Shown one piece after another: positions 1-12,963 of a stretch of 64,000 bases of DNA. Source of the DNA: Zeugodacus cucurbitae (lineage: Eukaryota > Arthropoda > Insecta > Diptera > Tephritidae); the NCBI RefSeq assembly GCF_028554725.1, contig NC_071671.1, forward strand, positions 59,721,501 through 59,785,500, read 5' to 3'. Positions within the stretch are counted from its first letter, which is position 1. Each line of letters opens with the position of its first letter. Under the pieces are notes generated by a model, which had not been told where the DNA came from, made no database searches, and saw only the letters and a program-made list of their open reading frames with translations. The position numbers were made by a program, and so were the translations under genes.

Positions 1-1849
1 TTTTAAGTGCTTTTAACAGCCGTTAGTTGAACCAAATGTTAAGGAAAAGAAATTTAGAGTTAGCTACCATAGTTACATTAATTCCAACTAATTTCCAGCG
101 TTTGTGGTTAGTGCTGCTTTCATGTACAAATATTTATGATAACTGCAATGTTCAAATAGTCAGCCAGTTAGTTGAAGCAGTATACCAAATTGAAATACTA
201 ATTTTATTTGTGAATACCGTAGAGCATACTTCGCCTATGGAAATCTCCGGAATTTTTCATTAGCCAACCACAAGCACCGAAATAAATATGGCAATTCCTT
301 TATTTGTGCAGTTTTACCTTAAAAACATTTTATGCTCGTACCACATTGAAGGCCTCCCCTCATCATATCCGCACACCATTGAGTCTTGCTATGCAACCGA
401 GCTATTTTACAGCTGCTTCGACCGCAATGCTATGCAGAGATGAATGCTGGCTTGGCTCAACCGGCCAGCTGCCAATGATGATTGCTGCGGATGCGCATGT
501 GATTGTTGTGGTGGCCAAAGGGATCATTGTACGGGCGAATGTGTGTGTGTGTTTGTGGCAGCAACAGTTGCGTTCTGCCTCCGTCGGTTACATGCATTTC
601 ACGCTTCGTCTGCTCGTTGCAGTATGCGTGCATTAAATGCATATGTTGGGCCTGATGCAACGGCACTTGGTCGCAAACAGATGTGTGCGCACCCACAATT
701 ACACGGCCCCTTTGCTTTGTCAGTGTCTGTGGGTGTGTTTGAGCAAAATATTTGCATGCTCTCTCATATTAACCAATTTCCGTGTGTGTGTGTGTGTGAA
801 TGAGCTGCCTTCCAAACTGAGTTGCCTGCCTCAAAAGATACCTCACATTCACGGCAGTACACCCTCCCACTCTTCACTTCCTTTCATACCCGAAGCTTTA
901 GTGCCTTTTTCTGCTACGCCTGCACTTCTTGGCAAACACTCGATTTAACTCGTTGCAATTGTGTTTGCTGGTGCAACACTGCAACTCTTACTGTTGTTGC
1001 TTTTATTGTTGTTGTGAACTTGAGCTGTTCCTAAGAATGTCGGAATTTATCTCAGCCGCTTGTGGTCGTCTATTGTTCGGATGCGTCAGTGGCAGCAAGC
1101 AAATTTTCAAGTAGGCAATTTTGCCATTCCAACTTTGACTTCGGCTGCACGCTGCATTGCTTTGCTGCAACAAAAACCACCACACTCATAAAGCTTTACT
1201 CAACAGCCCGTTGCACTTGCATTGCTGGGCGCATAGCAACTACAAAAGCAACAACCGGCTGCAATGACACGCACCAACATATTTTTGAGTGCCACTTCAT
1301 TCGTTGCCTCGAAAAATTTGCGTGCCAAATTGAATTTGTTGAAAATTTCGGTTCGAGTTCCTTGACATTTTCGCAAAAATACTCGAGTCAAGTGTTGAAA
1401 ATCGATGGAATGAGGGCGAAAAAACGTGTTGTAGTTTCGATAGTTTGTAGCTCTAAGCTGTTTTGATTTTCAGTTTAAAGCTATGAGGACAAAATATATA
1501 TATGTATGTGTATTCCTGGTGGTTGATCATCGGTTAAACTTTCGTTTTTGAAGTTATGATTTAATAATAAAAAATGGAATAAAATGGAAAGCGATCTTTA
1601 TCCACTTTCATAGCTAGACGCAATTTTTTCTCAATTTTACTTTAAGCATAAAATATCTTCCATGTGTCAATTATTAATCGAAACATTCATTCATTTATAA
1701 ACTAACTAATAGAACTTTAAGTCTGTCTTTGCATTCCATTATTATTCCATTCTAACTTTATTATCCACTAGCAGACCGCTAAAACTAAATTACGACCTCT
1801 AGTCTTTGGTGTCCGTCGTCTTTCTCTCTGATTATGAAGGTGTTAAGAA
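1..1849. other. AT-rich non-coding stretch
   Basis: I see no coding gene here. Short overlapping ORFs occur in several frames but have no recognisable domain and low-complexity Cys/Val/His-rich composition caused by GT and TTG tracts. A short (GT)n run lies at 782-798. The stretch reads as intronic or intergenic fly DNA. Confidence 0.6.
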
Positions 1850-2030
1850 CGCTCAGAGTTCGACGCGCTAGTGCGAGCTTGTATATTTCTAATATTTTGT
1901 TCATCAAGCCGCTGCACACGCTCTGTACTCGACTCTCAAGTGCGTACTTTGGAGGTTTTAAAATTTTGTTCAGCAAGCAGTGGCGAACGCTCGTTACTCG
2001 ACACTCTGGCACGCGATTGCGATGTGAAGA
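1850..2030. repeat. Diverged 69-bp tandem repeat, about 2.6 units
   Basis: Units start with CGCTC at 1850, 1919 and 1988, exactly 69 bp apart. Each carries a CTCGAC-like block and, in the first two, ATTTTGTTCA-CAAGC about 50 bp into the unit. The units are clearly diverged. The period is a multiple of three, so both strands stay open across the array; on the minus strand the translation shows a 23-residue period with a shared L-x-N-K-I-L core. This is probably a minisatellite that happens to be open, but a relic of a repetitive protein or transposon ORF is possible. Confidence 0.6.
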
Positions 2031-2544
2031 GAATGACTTTCAAGACGATTTTCAGTTTCAGATTAAGATTCTCCATCACGGAGTCTTTTTGATATTCTCA
2101 CCTTAGAACTATTTCCAGAAAGTTGAGATTCCAGCAATCAATATAGCCTATGTTACTCAGGGTGAATGTAAGCTACATTGGTGAATGAACTTTTAATCAA
2201 TAGGCACAATAGTTTATTCATTATATTACATTACATACAAATCTTTCCTCTTAATAATAGTAGTATAGATTACCAAAGCAGAGAAGTTTTCTCCTTTTCT
2301 ACTCTCTATTATCCTTTGACGCTCTGAAAATATGCCAGATTGAAATGATTAGGTCAGTACAAACGACCCAAATAAAAAAAAATAAACTTTGGTCCCTTCT
2401 CATGCATCCATTTTAATTGAGTTGTATTACTCAATTAGTTGTTATTTGTTTACATAATTGTTCCTTATTTATTATTCGAGATAGAGAGACATTTTTATGA
2501 ACTCTGTTAGCTTTGCTTTGAAAATTTAATGAAAACTACAATAT
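2031..2544. other. AT-rich non-coding stretch
   Basis: No gene seen. It contains one isolated ACTCAATTAGTTG block near 2430 that resembles the repeat unit immediately downstream. Confidence 0.5.
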
Positions 2545-2770
2545 TAATAAATTTGTGAGTGCTAAATTGAGATCAATTAAGTAATTAATTAGGCCAATTG
2601 CTCAATTAGTTGTATATTGAAATACCACATAAACTCTATTTGTCTCCATTAATGACACATATTTTTTAATAAATTTTTATATGCTAAATTGAGATCAATT
2701 AGTCACTTAATTGAGTCGATTAGACTAATTGCTCAATTAGTTGTATACTGAAATATTACATAAACTCTAT
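2545..2770. repeat. Two-copy direct repeat of about 122-131 bp
   Basis: GCTAAATTGAGATCAATTA occurs at 2561 and 2683, and CTCAATTAGTTGTAT occurs at 2601 and 2732, followed in both copies by a TGAAATA-x-ACATAAACTCTAT tail. The 9-bp change in spacing shows one small indel between the copies. The AATTGCTCAATTAG core resembles the subterminal sequence of the MITE at 12964 and 24222, so an old MITE relative is possible. Confidence 0.65.
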
Positions 2771-5700
2771 GTGGCTTATTTCCTTTTGGAAAACGTCGAC
2801 TCATTCACCATATTTAAAACAAATTTTCAACTTCGAGTCCTATCTGACTATTAAATCACATAATTCTCTTTAGCATAGCTTCGTTCTGCGAATTTCATGT
2901 AAGGTTTTAAATTTTAACATGACGGTTTATAATTTGTTTGTTGTTGCAGCAGATTAACAGAATACAGAGTGAGTTCAAATTTTTATCTCTTTCCTTCCCC
3001 CATGCTGTCGCTCAAGATTCGAATACAAGCGCCGATTGAAGGAGTTATGCGGCAATTATAATATTTATAAATTAAATTTTTATTCCATTTTGGTCTCTTA
3101 AATAAGAGCTGATTATTTCTGTAATGATATATGTAAGCTATATTCACCAGGTTAACCATCATCAACCGAGCTCTCATAATAACCACTTTAACCAACTCAT
3201 ACACGCATATATAACCATTCGCTGAGCTAGCTGTGAGCTCACGCATAAAATTCTCAAGCATTCAGGTGGCTGCTACTCCACAATTTACGACGCGCCACTT
3301 AACCATGCACCCACATAACATGCGAACGAACAAGCGACGACCAAGGGCCACAGCGTTGCGTTGGCATGCATAATTTTCTCGCATTTTTTTTTTTTTTGCT
3401 TTAATTTGAATGTCAGTTTTCTTAACTATTGCAATTTTACAGTATAGAAGATTACAACAGTAAAAACAAAAGTAAAATGTAGCACGAAGTGACCTACAGC
3501 GGTAAATTTCAGCAAAAGTGAAAAAAAGAGTGAAGAAGAATTTTGCACCTTAGCAACAGCGACAAGTATGTGTGGTAATGGCAGATAAAATTTGTCTGTG
3601 TGTATGTGTGTGTGAGTCTTATCTGCTTATGAATGTGTAGCCAGCTAGCTTGTTGTTGTTGTTGTACTATACATTCAAAACGCTAACTAACGTTGTAGAG
3701 CATGTGGCCGAGCTGTGTCTAATTATTGCGGTTGCCTGCACCCCACTGACTGACTGCATGTCTATGTGTGTGTGTCTGTGTATTGGTGAGTGCACTGATA
3801 TGCCCGCAAGTGCATATTCTAAGTATTCTGTGTGTGTGTGTCAATTCATGTTGCCAACGAATTAAAGCTAAAATGTTGAAAAAGATTACCAACTCGGTCA
3901 CTCATACGCCCTGTCGGATACATTTATATATTTGTCTATATGTGAAGGTGTGTTGTACATATGATTGTGTTCGGAAAATTTTCATTTTCCAAAAAAAGGA
4001 ATTCTTAAAAATCGTTGTAAATTTTGTGGTTTTGTGGCTCGCAAAAATCTCCACATTAAATTTTGGCTCATGTAAGCCTCTTTGCGCTTGGCTCGACCAC
4101 AGTTACATAAGCGCCAAATGCATATTTTAATTAAAAATCTGTGAAATTTTCCTTTCCAACAGCTTACCTAGAGGTTCACACTCCAAAATATGGTTGCTCT
4201 GCCACTGTGTGTACTCTTAACTCAACCTCTCTTCAACCCCACTTACCACTCCCGTCTCTTAAACACCTCAGCGCCATCGCCACGCGCGCTCTTTGCTGCT
4301 GATGCATGCATTTTCCATGCGGCGTGAAATATGTGATTTCCTTTGTGCGGTCTGCACTGACAAACATCAGCTGAAACGTGACAAAATTGAAATTTACCAA
4401 CCAAAGTGGCAAAAATAAATCCAAAAATAGCGTGAAGCGAGCAAACAAACAAGCAAACAGCGACCGAGAAAAAAATATGTAATAATAATCAACAAAATTT
4501 TGAATTACACGTATTGCCATGGGAACTGCAAAAACCAACAACACGAACACGAACAACAACAACAGCAATAATAAATATTTTTACAACAATTGCTTGCATT
4601 TAGTACATTGTAATTTGATTGGGGAAATGTTGGTGAGCAAGCGCTTGTGTGTCTATCTATACACATGTGTATATATATGTGTACGTGTAAGCACACTCTT
4701 TCATATACACATACACACATATAACACTTTGCTGACACGTAAAATGCGCGACCGCCCTGCACTGATAAGCACGTGCCACCGCAACTGTGGCCAACAGGGC
4801 GTATGAGTGCGCGCTTTTCATTACATTCAATTCCATTTTGTCGTTCGGCGCGCTGCATCTTTGCGCTGCTAAAAACTTGATTACTAGTGAGTTAATTATT
4901 TTTTGGCGCGCTCATATAGGTATATACAAGAGTTGTTGTTGCTGGCGTTGGCGTTGGCGTTGCATTCCTGTTTGCCAATGTTAATGAAATGATTTTCGTG
5001 CGGAAAATTTGAAAATGTTGAAATGAAAAATCGATTTATACACAATTTATAGCAAATATTTGCAGTGAATTTCGCGTTCTTTTTCATTGGGTTTGCAGTG
5101 AAAATTGTTGATTTCATTTTGTTATTGTTATTTGTTGTTGGAAATGTAAATTACATTATTTTAGTAATGAAATTACTAATTATGCAAATGTACTGGGTTT
5201 TAAATTCGCACAAAATGGTGGCGAAAAAGGGGACTTTGTGACGTCATAAGCGGGATTTATTTTGCTATGTTTTGAAATATAGTTTATAATACTCTTGATA
5301 TTACTGTTGACTATCTCAAATAATAAACCTACACAAAATAAATCATGAAAATTAATAATTATTTTTCCAAGAAAGTTAGATTTAGTTATGCCAGGTTTAA
5401 TTAGTTTCATCGATCGATTTCACAAGATCGATTTTCCCGTAACTCTTTTGAATAACCTAAGCAGTACTTAAGGTTGCGATAATTGTTTAACGCTTCAGTG
5501 GAGAGGGAATAGCGTTGAACAATTAACGCGAGAGAGAGAGAGAGTGAATGAGAGTAAAGCAGAGAACTTAAAGCACTTGCCATGCTCATGCTATTTGAGC
5601 AATTCTTGTTTTTGTAGAACAATGTTTAATTTTTTGGTTGGTGACATATTCACATGTGTACGCATATGAATGTTTGTATGCTTGCGCATTATTTTTCTTT

Positions 5701-6423
5701 CGTTTCTGTTTCATTCCTGCGAATTCTCAACTATTTTGTGTGACTTTTGGTTGAAATACTCTGCGTTAGCCGTTGAAAAGTTAAGACTTCACGGGATCAT
5801 TTCTGTACGGTACGACTATTGATGCGGTATTCGCGAAAAATATATAGATAAAATAGATGTAAGACATTTCATATCGTGTTTTAGTTATCATAATCCAATT
5901 GTAAATATTATAGATATCAATCCGTCATAACCCAGAAATGATAATTGATTTGGACTTTGCTTTATAAAATGTGCATAATAAATTTATAAAATGTGAATTT
6001 AAGAAAGTGTTGGTCACTCCACCATATTTTTATCCTTTCCCTCTCGCTAGTTTTCTTTCATACAAAATGATATGCATTTCTTGGAATATCACTAAGAAGT
6101 ATAATTTCTTCTGCGCGTAGGGACTCCACGCAGCTCTTTTTTATTTAAAATCCGAATTATAGAAGTTTTCATCTATAAAAAATTATTGAAAAAAAAAACT
6201 TTCAGGATTCCGAATTTATGAGATACAATATTTCCGGATCCCGATGTTTGAAATCAATTACAAAACAAATATTTATTAAAAAATAAATTATATTTGGGAA
6301 TACCGATTTTTTAAATCATTTATAAAACATATTACATAAAAAAATTAGAGAAAATTTCTGGATCCGTGACTCTTTTGATGATCAGAATCAGTATTTTAAC
6401 AGTCGCTCTCCTCCTGTTCCCTA
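2771..6423. other. AT-rich non-coding stretch with simple repeats
   Basis: No gene seen. It contains a GTT run near 3651-3665, several GT tracts around 3600-3840, a palindromic cAMP-response-type octamer TGACGTCA at 5239-5246 and a (GA)n tract at 5529-5544. ORFs of 65-120 codons in this interval have no recognisable domains. Confidence 0.5.
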
Positions 6424-7605
6424 ACGGAGTGGAGGCCTTTCTCTTCTGGTACTGCATCGAACACTTTCAGGGCTGGAGTGTTTTCGTCCATTCGGACAAC
6501 AGGATCTTGCCAGCATTGCCGCTATCTTTATAGTCGCTGTATTATGTCAATGTCGTCGTATAACTCGTTCAGCTCATCGCTCCATCCTTTGTGGTATTCG
6601 CCGTTGCCAATATTCTGAGAACCTCGAAAACTTCTAGTGCCGTCTCATCGGATTTTGATATCGTCCACGCTTCTGCACCATAAAGTAAGGCGGGAATGAT
6701 AACGGACTTGTAGAGTTTGGTTTTGGTTCATTGAGAGAGGACTTTACTTTGCAATTGCCTACTCAGTCCAAAGTAGCACCTGTTGGCAAGAGTGATTCTG
6801 CGTTGGATTTCAAGACTGACATTGTTGGTGTTGTTAATGCTGGTTCCCAGATAAACGAAATTATCTACAACTTCAAAGTTATGACTGTCAACGGTGACGT
6901 GGGAGCCAAGACGCGAGTGCGCTGACAGGAGATATTTCGTTTTATCCTCATTCACCTCCAGACGCAGAACTAACGGTGCTTCCGATGATATCAATATCAC
7001 CGGCGTACGCCAACAGCTGTACACTCTTGTAGAAGATTGTACCTTCTTTATCGAAGGCAGCTTTAAAATCGATGAAAAGATGATGAGTATCGATTCTTGT
7101 CTCCCGGGTCTTCTCCAAGATTTGGTGCATGGTGAATATCTGGTCAGTTGTGGATTTTCAAGGTCTAACACCACAATGATAAGGTACAATCAGTTTGTTG
7201 ACTGTGGTCAGTACGCTCGATAGAACCTTATAGGCGATATTTAGAAGGTTTATCCCACGGTAATTGCCACAGATTGTGGGATCTCCCTTTTTGTTGACAT
7301 GCTTTCTTCCGACCATATTCTGCAAAGAAGCTGATGCATGCACCTTATCAGCTCTTCGCTGAAGTATTTGAATAGCACGGCTGGTAATCCATCGGCGCCG
7401 CCGCTATGTTGTTCTTCAAGCGGGTAATTGCTATTCGAATTTCTTCATGGTCGGGTAATGGAACATCTATTCCATCGTCATCGATTGGGGAATCGGGTTC
7501 GCCATTTCCTGGTGTTGTACTTTCACTGCCATTGAGCAGGTCGGAGAAGTGTTCCCTCCATAATCCCAGTGTGCTCTGGACATCCGTTACCAGATTACCA
7601 TCTAG
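6424..7605 (-). pseudogene. Degenerate RTE-like LINE reverse transcriptase remnant
   Basis: The reverse complement matches the reverse transcriptase ORF at 51351-53141. It starts near its TDVQSTLGLW segment (about 7603) and runs to the glycine/arginine-rich GRPPLRW tail segment (about 6424). Recognisable pieces include the NYRGI block near 7230, the FIDFKAAFD motif A near 7060, VNEDKTKYLLS near 6945 and the DNFVYLGTSIN block near 6870. Frameshifts and internal deletions break it into short ORFs; for example, motif A is fused almost directly to the segment preceding the YADD box, where the Asp-Asp pair reads as Gly-Asp (YAGD). The endonuclease half and the 3' end are absent. It cannot encode a working enzyme. 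Confidence 0.9.
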
Positions 7606-10208
7606 GACTCTACTTTCTTATATCCATTATTAAATATGAACACTTAAAACGCACTCAAATACAATGTAGACCCACACATTCTGAGTTCAAAGATTTAGAG
7701 CACCCACCACAGCGTTGGCGGCATGATTAATTATAACAATATTTCTATTTTTATACTTTTCAATAACTACAACATCGCCTTTATAGAAAACCATATTAAT
7801 TAAAATGGAACAAAAAATTGAATTTTATTGTTTCTCCTTTGACCTCAAGTAAAGCGAAGAATTTCTTTCTTAAGCAATATTTGCCGCTCAACCAAACACA
7901 GAAAAGATACGACACACAACAAAAGCCAAAAACAAAAACAACAACTAAGAGTGACTGCCCCACATCGACGTACTTAATTTATAGCTTATCTGTTCGCAGT
8001 CGATTGAGTTCAAACGACTTAATTATTTGGCCCAATTGAAGCCCCACAGCACGGCACAGCACACCACCTACTACAAGATGCAATGAAATAAGAATGAGGC
8101 AACAACAAGAAAGCTAGAGTATACTTATAGTTGTGTGTGTTTGTGTGTGGCAAGCGAAGGCTGGGCATGACGCGGCAACAAACCAGATTAGCGGCATATT
8201 AATGAAGTCGCCAAGCAGTGTGGCAAGATAAGACAATGAAGCAGCAAGTGTACGAGTATAAAGTAGAAATGCGGTATGGGCGATGGCTATAAACAATGGC
8301 ACGATGCTGGCCCCAACCAACAACGCACGTCTGGCTGCGTGCCTTCCTGCATTTCCGTTTTCATTTAGCGTGTACGATTACAACAACAATTGACTTGACT
8401 GCGATTTTTCTGTTTACTATATAATTGTCTATCTAGCTTATCGCACGCTATCAGCTATCGAACTCGCATTGTTTATGCTTGTTGTTGTATTTATATGAGT
8501 TCGTCTGCTTGTTTTCATGCGTTCGCTTAACATTTTGGGTCATCAAATTCAACGCCCACAAATAATAAACACATTGTTGGTGTTGTTGTTGTTGTTGCTT
8601 TTAATATTGTTAATTGTTATTGTTACATATCTGTCTATCTTCTTTGATCTCGTTGTTGTTGTACGATAACAACACACACATAAGTACATGCTGAAGTGAC
8701 TCCGTTTATTATCAGCGTCTGTTGGTGGTCTGTTATGTTTCACTGAAATAAAAACATAAATGAGACCGACAACAACACCTCCGCTTGTGTTTACAATAAA
8801 GAGCGCTGTTATTACAATTACAAAAACAGCAATAATATAGCCTGCAGAGTGCACAAGTTACAACAAATACTTAAGAAAATAATTACGACAGTGTTGTTGT
8901 TTTTATAGTGGACGGCAATAAACCGCTAAGATTATCGAGTGTGATTTTTTTTCTATTCTTCATGTCTACATTACACTCTCACACCTATTTCTCTTTTTTT
9001 TGAGATTCATTCATTGCATTCCAATATTCTGCCTTTCTTCTCTCTCTCTCTCTCTCTTTCATCTCTTGCACGCTTTCACCCATTTCTCCTCACATTCATG
9101 TTTGTGCTGCGTATTTACTTTGGCTTCAATTCATTAGAACTTTACATTTTAATTTCTTTTTTTCTTCTCACACTCGTTTATTTCCGTTAGCTTATTATTT
9201 TACTCTAAACCAGTTTATATGTGTGTGTGTGCGCGAAAATCGAAAATGCCCATCAAATTGAGTTCTTGTGCGCGGCAGAAAATGTTTTTCCAATAAAAAT
9301 GAAATTGTTCCATAAAAACTACATCAAAAGCGAAGCAAACGTCTGCCTGCTTAGTGATGTGTTAATCGTTGTTGCTGGTTGCACACTCGTACTCCTTTTT
9401 TATGGCCCGTGAAATGTGGTTTTTAGCTGGAGATAAAATTTCTGAAAAATGTTCAATTCATTGAGTACTGTACTTTATTCAGCACTTAAAGTTTTAGTCT
9501 GCTTGATTTAGTGTAAGGCAGCTGGTTTTTTCATGGAATATCCGATCTTGAATTGGCTTAAATATAATTTTAATAATTAAATAACTACTAGAGTTGCCAC
9601 CGAACATTAAATAAAATATTTTTACGAAAATATTATTAAAAATGTTTCCTATTACTATTTAATAAGAAGTTCTATATTCAAAATATTTATTTTCTAAAAT
9701 TTTGTAACTCGAACAAATGTAGGATCAGTGTTGCCACCCTTCTGAAATTTTTTACTTGTTATTATTTTAGAAAAAAAAAACAAGTTGGGTAGACTTACAA
9801 TGACATTTATGTAACATTATTGACGAAAAAAAAATTTGTGGTGTTGCCATACTTTCAAAAGACATCAGAAAAATATTGATAAATCATTAGAATTAAACAT
9901 GGTTATAGGTAAAATGGTGTTAGAAAAATGTGTTATAAAACTAAATAATTAGCTTTAAACTTGATATTTAACGGTATTCAAATTAACATTCATATTCTCT
10001 GTATGAACTGAAACTATTATCAGTTTTGATTGAAATATAATAATTCTTTTGCACGCCTGAGAAAATCAAAGTTATTATAAGAACGTCATAGGACAGTTGT
10101 ATATATGTAAGTTTCTATAATATTTATAACCAAGCGCCAACTAGCGTATTTTTTTGGAAGTTCTTCTCTTCTTTCTTTATTAAAAATATATCTTAAAAAT
10201 TATGTATC
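7606..10208. other. Non-coding stretch with simple repeats
   Basis: No gene seen. It holds a GTT run near 8578-8597, a (CT)n tract at 9038-9057, and three TTGCCA-type motifs (9594, 9731, 9843) matching a motif that recurs at 26.7-27.6 kb and 38 kb. Confidence 0.5.
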
Positions 10209-10460
10209 CTCTTCTTCTTCTTGACTGGCGTAGACACCGCTTACGCGGTTATAGCCAAGTCCACAACAACGCGCCACGCATCTCTCCTTTTGACAGTTTG
10301 GCGCCAATTGGTAATACCAAGTGAAGACAGGTCCTTCTCCATCTAGTCCTGCCATCGGAGTGGAGGCCTCCCTCTTTCTCGGCTTCCACCAGCGGGTACT
10401 GCATCGAAAACTTTTAGAGCTGGAGCACTTTCGTCCATTCGAAGAACATGACCTAGCCAG
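10209..10460 (-). pseudogene. 3'-terminal fragment of an RTE-like LINE
   Basis: Read on the minus strand, this encodes the end of the same kind of ORF as at 51351-53141: the ENxPALKVFDAVPA segment, the arginine-rich GRPPLRW-like segment and the TRWRDACVAL-like end, followed by the GGCTATAACCGCGTAAGCGG 3' end. It is more diverged than the 6.4 kb copy and appears to be a different subfamily. A (CTT)n run at 10208-10219 (AAG repeats on the element strand) matches the short-repeat tail typical of RTE-clade insertions. Everything upstream of the last 80 or so codons is missing, as expected of 5' truncation. Confidence 0.85.
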
Positions 10461-10503
10461 AAACAAAACCATAAATACCATTTTTCATAATAATTTGACA
10501 CTA

Positions 10504-10512
10504 GCGCCATCT
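10504..10512 (-). promoter_or_regulatory. Insect CTCF-like motif
   Basis: GCGCCATCT reads AGATGGCGC on the minus strand, fitting the fly CTCF core AG(A/G)(T/G)GGCGC. A related GCGCCAACTAGCG lies about 370 bp upstream near 10135, on the other side of the LINE fragment. A single 9-bp match is weak evidence for binding. Confidence 0.25.
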
Positions 10513-12740
10513 AGCGCAGCAATTTACATACATCATATACCGTTTTATTCAACAAAACATAACCTTAAACCAAAATTAAAATCATTTAGCTTAATTACTC
10601 ACACATAAAAAACGCAAAAATTATCTATCAAATCGCAGTCCACACGCCCACACACAAATACCAAAATCTCGCAATTCCCGCTAGATTACGGTTTATGAAA
10701 ATATTTGTCGGATTTAACTAGCAATTTGATTGCCTGTGGCCAAACAATTCACAACTACATGCCAACTTAATTTCATTAACAGTTTTTAATTGCTTCGAGC
10801 ATTTTCGAGCAATATTTTTTTTTTTTTTTATTTTTATTTCCAACATTTTATGCAACTTTCATTTAGTGGAATTTTTTCAATTCACACACACTAATATAGT
10901 ATATCATAAATAGTGTGATTTTCGCGCAATTCTAACAATACTCACACCAGGGCATTAATTTCGTTTTGTTTTTGCTCTTTTCATAAACCGCAATGTTATT
11001 TCTAGTTTTCAAAACAACTTTTTTGCGCGCATAGTTGAAATAATTGCGGCGTCAAAGTTTGCACTGTTAAATCCTATTTAACATTACAACAACAAGCATT
11101 TTCAACTATTTTGACGCTGTCATTGAAAGGCAAGCGATCGCAGAGGAGAGCGTGTATTGTGCGAGGTCGCATTGATGTGGCGATAGTTGTGTGTGTGTGA
11201 AATTTTTGGAAATGCGGAGGGATATTTGGAAATTATTTGTTTAAGGGTACATAAACTAAAAATAATTAGTGAAATTGTATTAAATTTTAATAATATAAAG
11301 TAATTATGGAAATAAACTTTAGGCTGAACACATAGTGAATTGAAAAACTTAATTCATCTAGAAAAGAAATCAGGAAGCGACCTAATATTTATTCAACAAC
11401 AAATCTCATGACATCAGATCTAACGCTTTTCGTTACTTGTTATTTTTTCTTTCATCACCAATTCGCTCTCTATATGACCTTATTCATATTGAATTCTATA
11501 TTTGTCTCTTATAACACCACTACCTCGGTTAGTTCAATTAGTAATTCAAATGTGTGTTCACCAGTATTTTTATATACACCATAACAGTAAAGCCGTGTTA
11601 GTCCAAAAATGGCGCCAACAACGCTAATGAAAATATTTACAACGCTGACAATAAGCATAGTAACGGTATTACATTTTATAATCAACTAGACAAAGTTATG
11701 GCAGCGGGAAGCTTTGAATTGTAAGCCCATCCGCTTAAGCACCAACCACTGACAATGACACACTAAAATATATTATATAAAATTAACAACAGTTGCATTA
11801 ATGTGCAGAGAAATTAAAGGCAACACACAAACGACAGGCAGCATTATGTTATAACTGACAATAGCAACAACATCAAATTTTATAGGTTATGAAAATTGTT
11901 ATGTGCGTGGGTTAAGCGAAAGCTAGAGAATTTATTTCGAGGTATGGCAAATATAACGGTGTAATTTATTTCATACGGAACTTGTCATACTATATTTCCA
12001 TTGTGAATAGCCAAATTTTTCCTACAGGTTCACTTCATGTGGTCTTCCATTCGTTATTTATGTGCCTATATTTTATAAATATTTTTTGTTGCTTTGTGCT
12101 TTAGTGTCTTCGCTTGCTTACTCATAAATTATAGTTTTAAATTTCATATGCGTAGTGCAAACCGGATATGCGTAGCATTAAGCCAATATTGAATTGTATA
12201 AATTTTCGGCAGTTTGACTAGGTGAGGTGACATAAATATTAAATTATATATTACTCGCTGACAGAGATACATATCTAGATTTATTTCTCGCATTAATGTG
12301 TTTTATTAATATGTATTACTTAATTTTTTTTATATTTGATAAATTTTGTATGAATATATAGTTAGTATTAAGAACATATTGGAGGTCTCTACTGATTTCA
12401 TCTGCTTTAAGCAACCCAACTACATTTTTCTTTTTGAATTAGATCAATTTAATTTTGCTTAGATATTTCTCAAATTCACGGATATTTTATGTATAGCGTC
12501 AGGAATAGGCATGGATGACGTCATATTCGTTATATCCGGTCATTTCCGACTATTTTTAGTTAAGAGTTGGTACAGGCTAGAAATTTATATAATTTCTATA
12601 TATAAATCTTGTTACCGTTTTGTAGAATTATATATATATTTTTAGGCTTCATAAATATTTTATTATAATTTTTCATAAAATTTACTTTCATTTGATATTT
12701 AATTGTAAGCCAAAAATACGTGGAACCATTATTAAACCAA
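10513..12740. other. AT-rich non-coding stretch
   Basis: No gene seen. The only discrete motif I note is a palindromic TGACGTCA at 12516-12523. The rest is AT-rich DNA without long ORFs. Confidence 0.5.
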
Positions 12741-12765
12741 TTTTTTCTTCTCTTTTCAGGTAAAT
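12741..12765 (+). other. Candidate recursive splice site 1
   Basis: An uninterrupted 17-nt pyrimidine run (12741-12757) leads into CAG at 12757-12759, immediately followed by GTAAAT at 12760-12765. A 3' splice site is thus fused directly to a 5' splice site. A TTAAAC-type branch-point candidate lies about 23 nt upstream of the AG. This is the layout of a zero-nucleotide exon (ratchet point) in a long fly intron. No ORF suggests a real exon here. Confidence 0.4.
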
Positions 12766-12963
12766 TTCAACTATTTTCAAATATTCCACTTTAAAGAAAT
12801 ATACATTGATTGACAAACTTGTAAGTAAAATATTTTCAAGCGTTAAGTCTCATATTCACAGTCACAGCTTCTATTAGGAAAAATAGTATTTTCTGTGTAG
12901 TGTTGTGGTGTTAGGTCTGTATGCATAAATGATAAATCGATTACATGCAGATTGTACTTAATA

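Noticed and set aside
304..803. Overlapping ORFs of 110 and 119 codons
   Set aside because: Different frames are equally open, composition follows GT and TTG tracts, and no domain is seen.
7406..7633. Plus-strand ORF of 75 codons
   Set aside because: It is antisense to the minus-strand LINE remnant and nearly repeats the antisense shadow seen in the intact copy.
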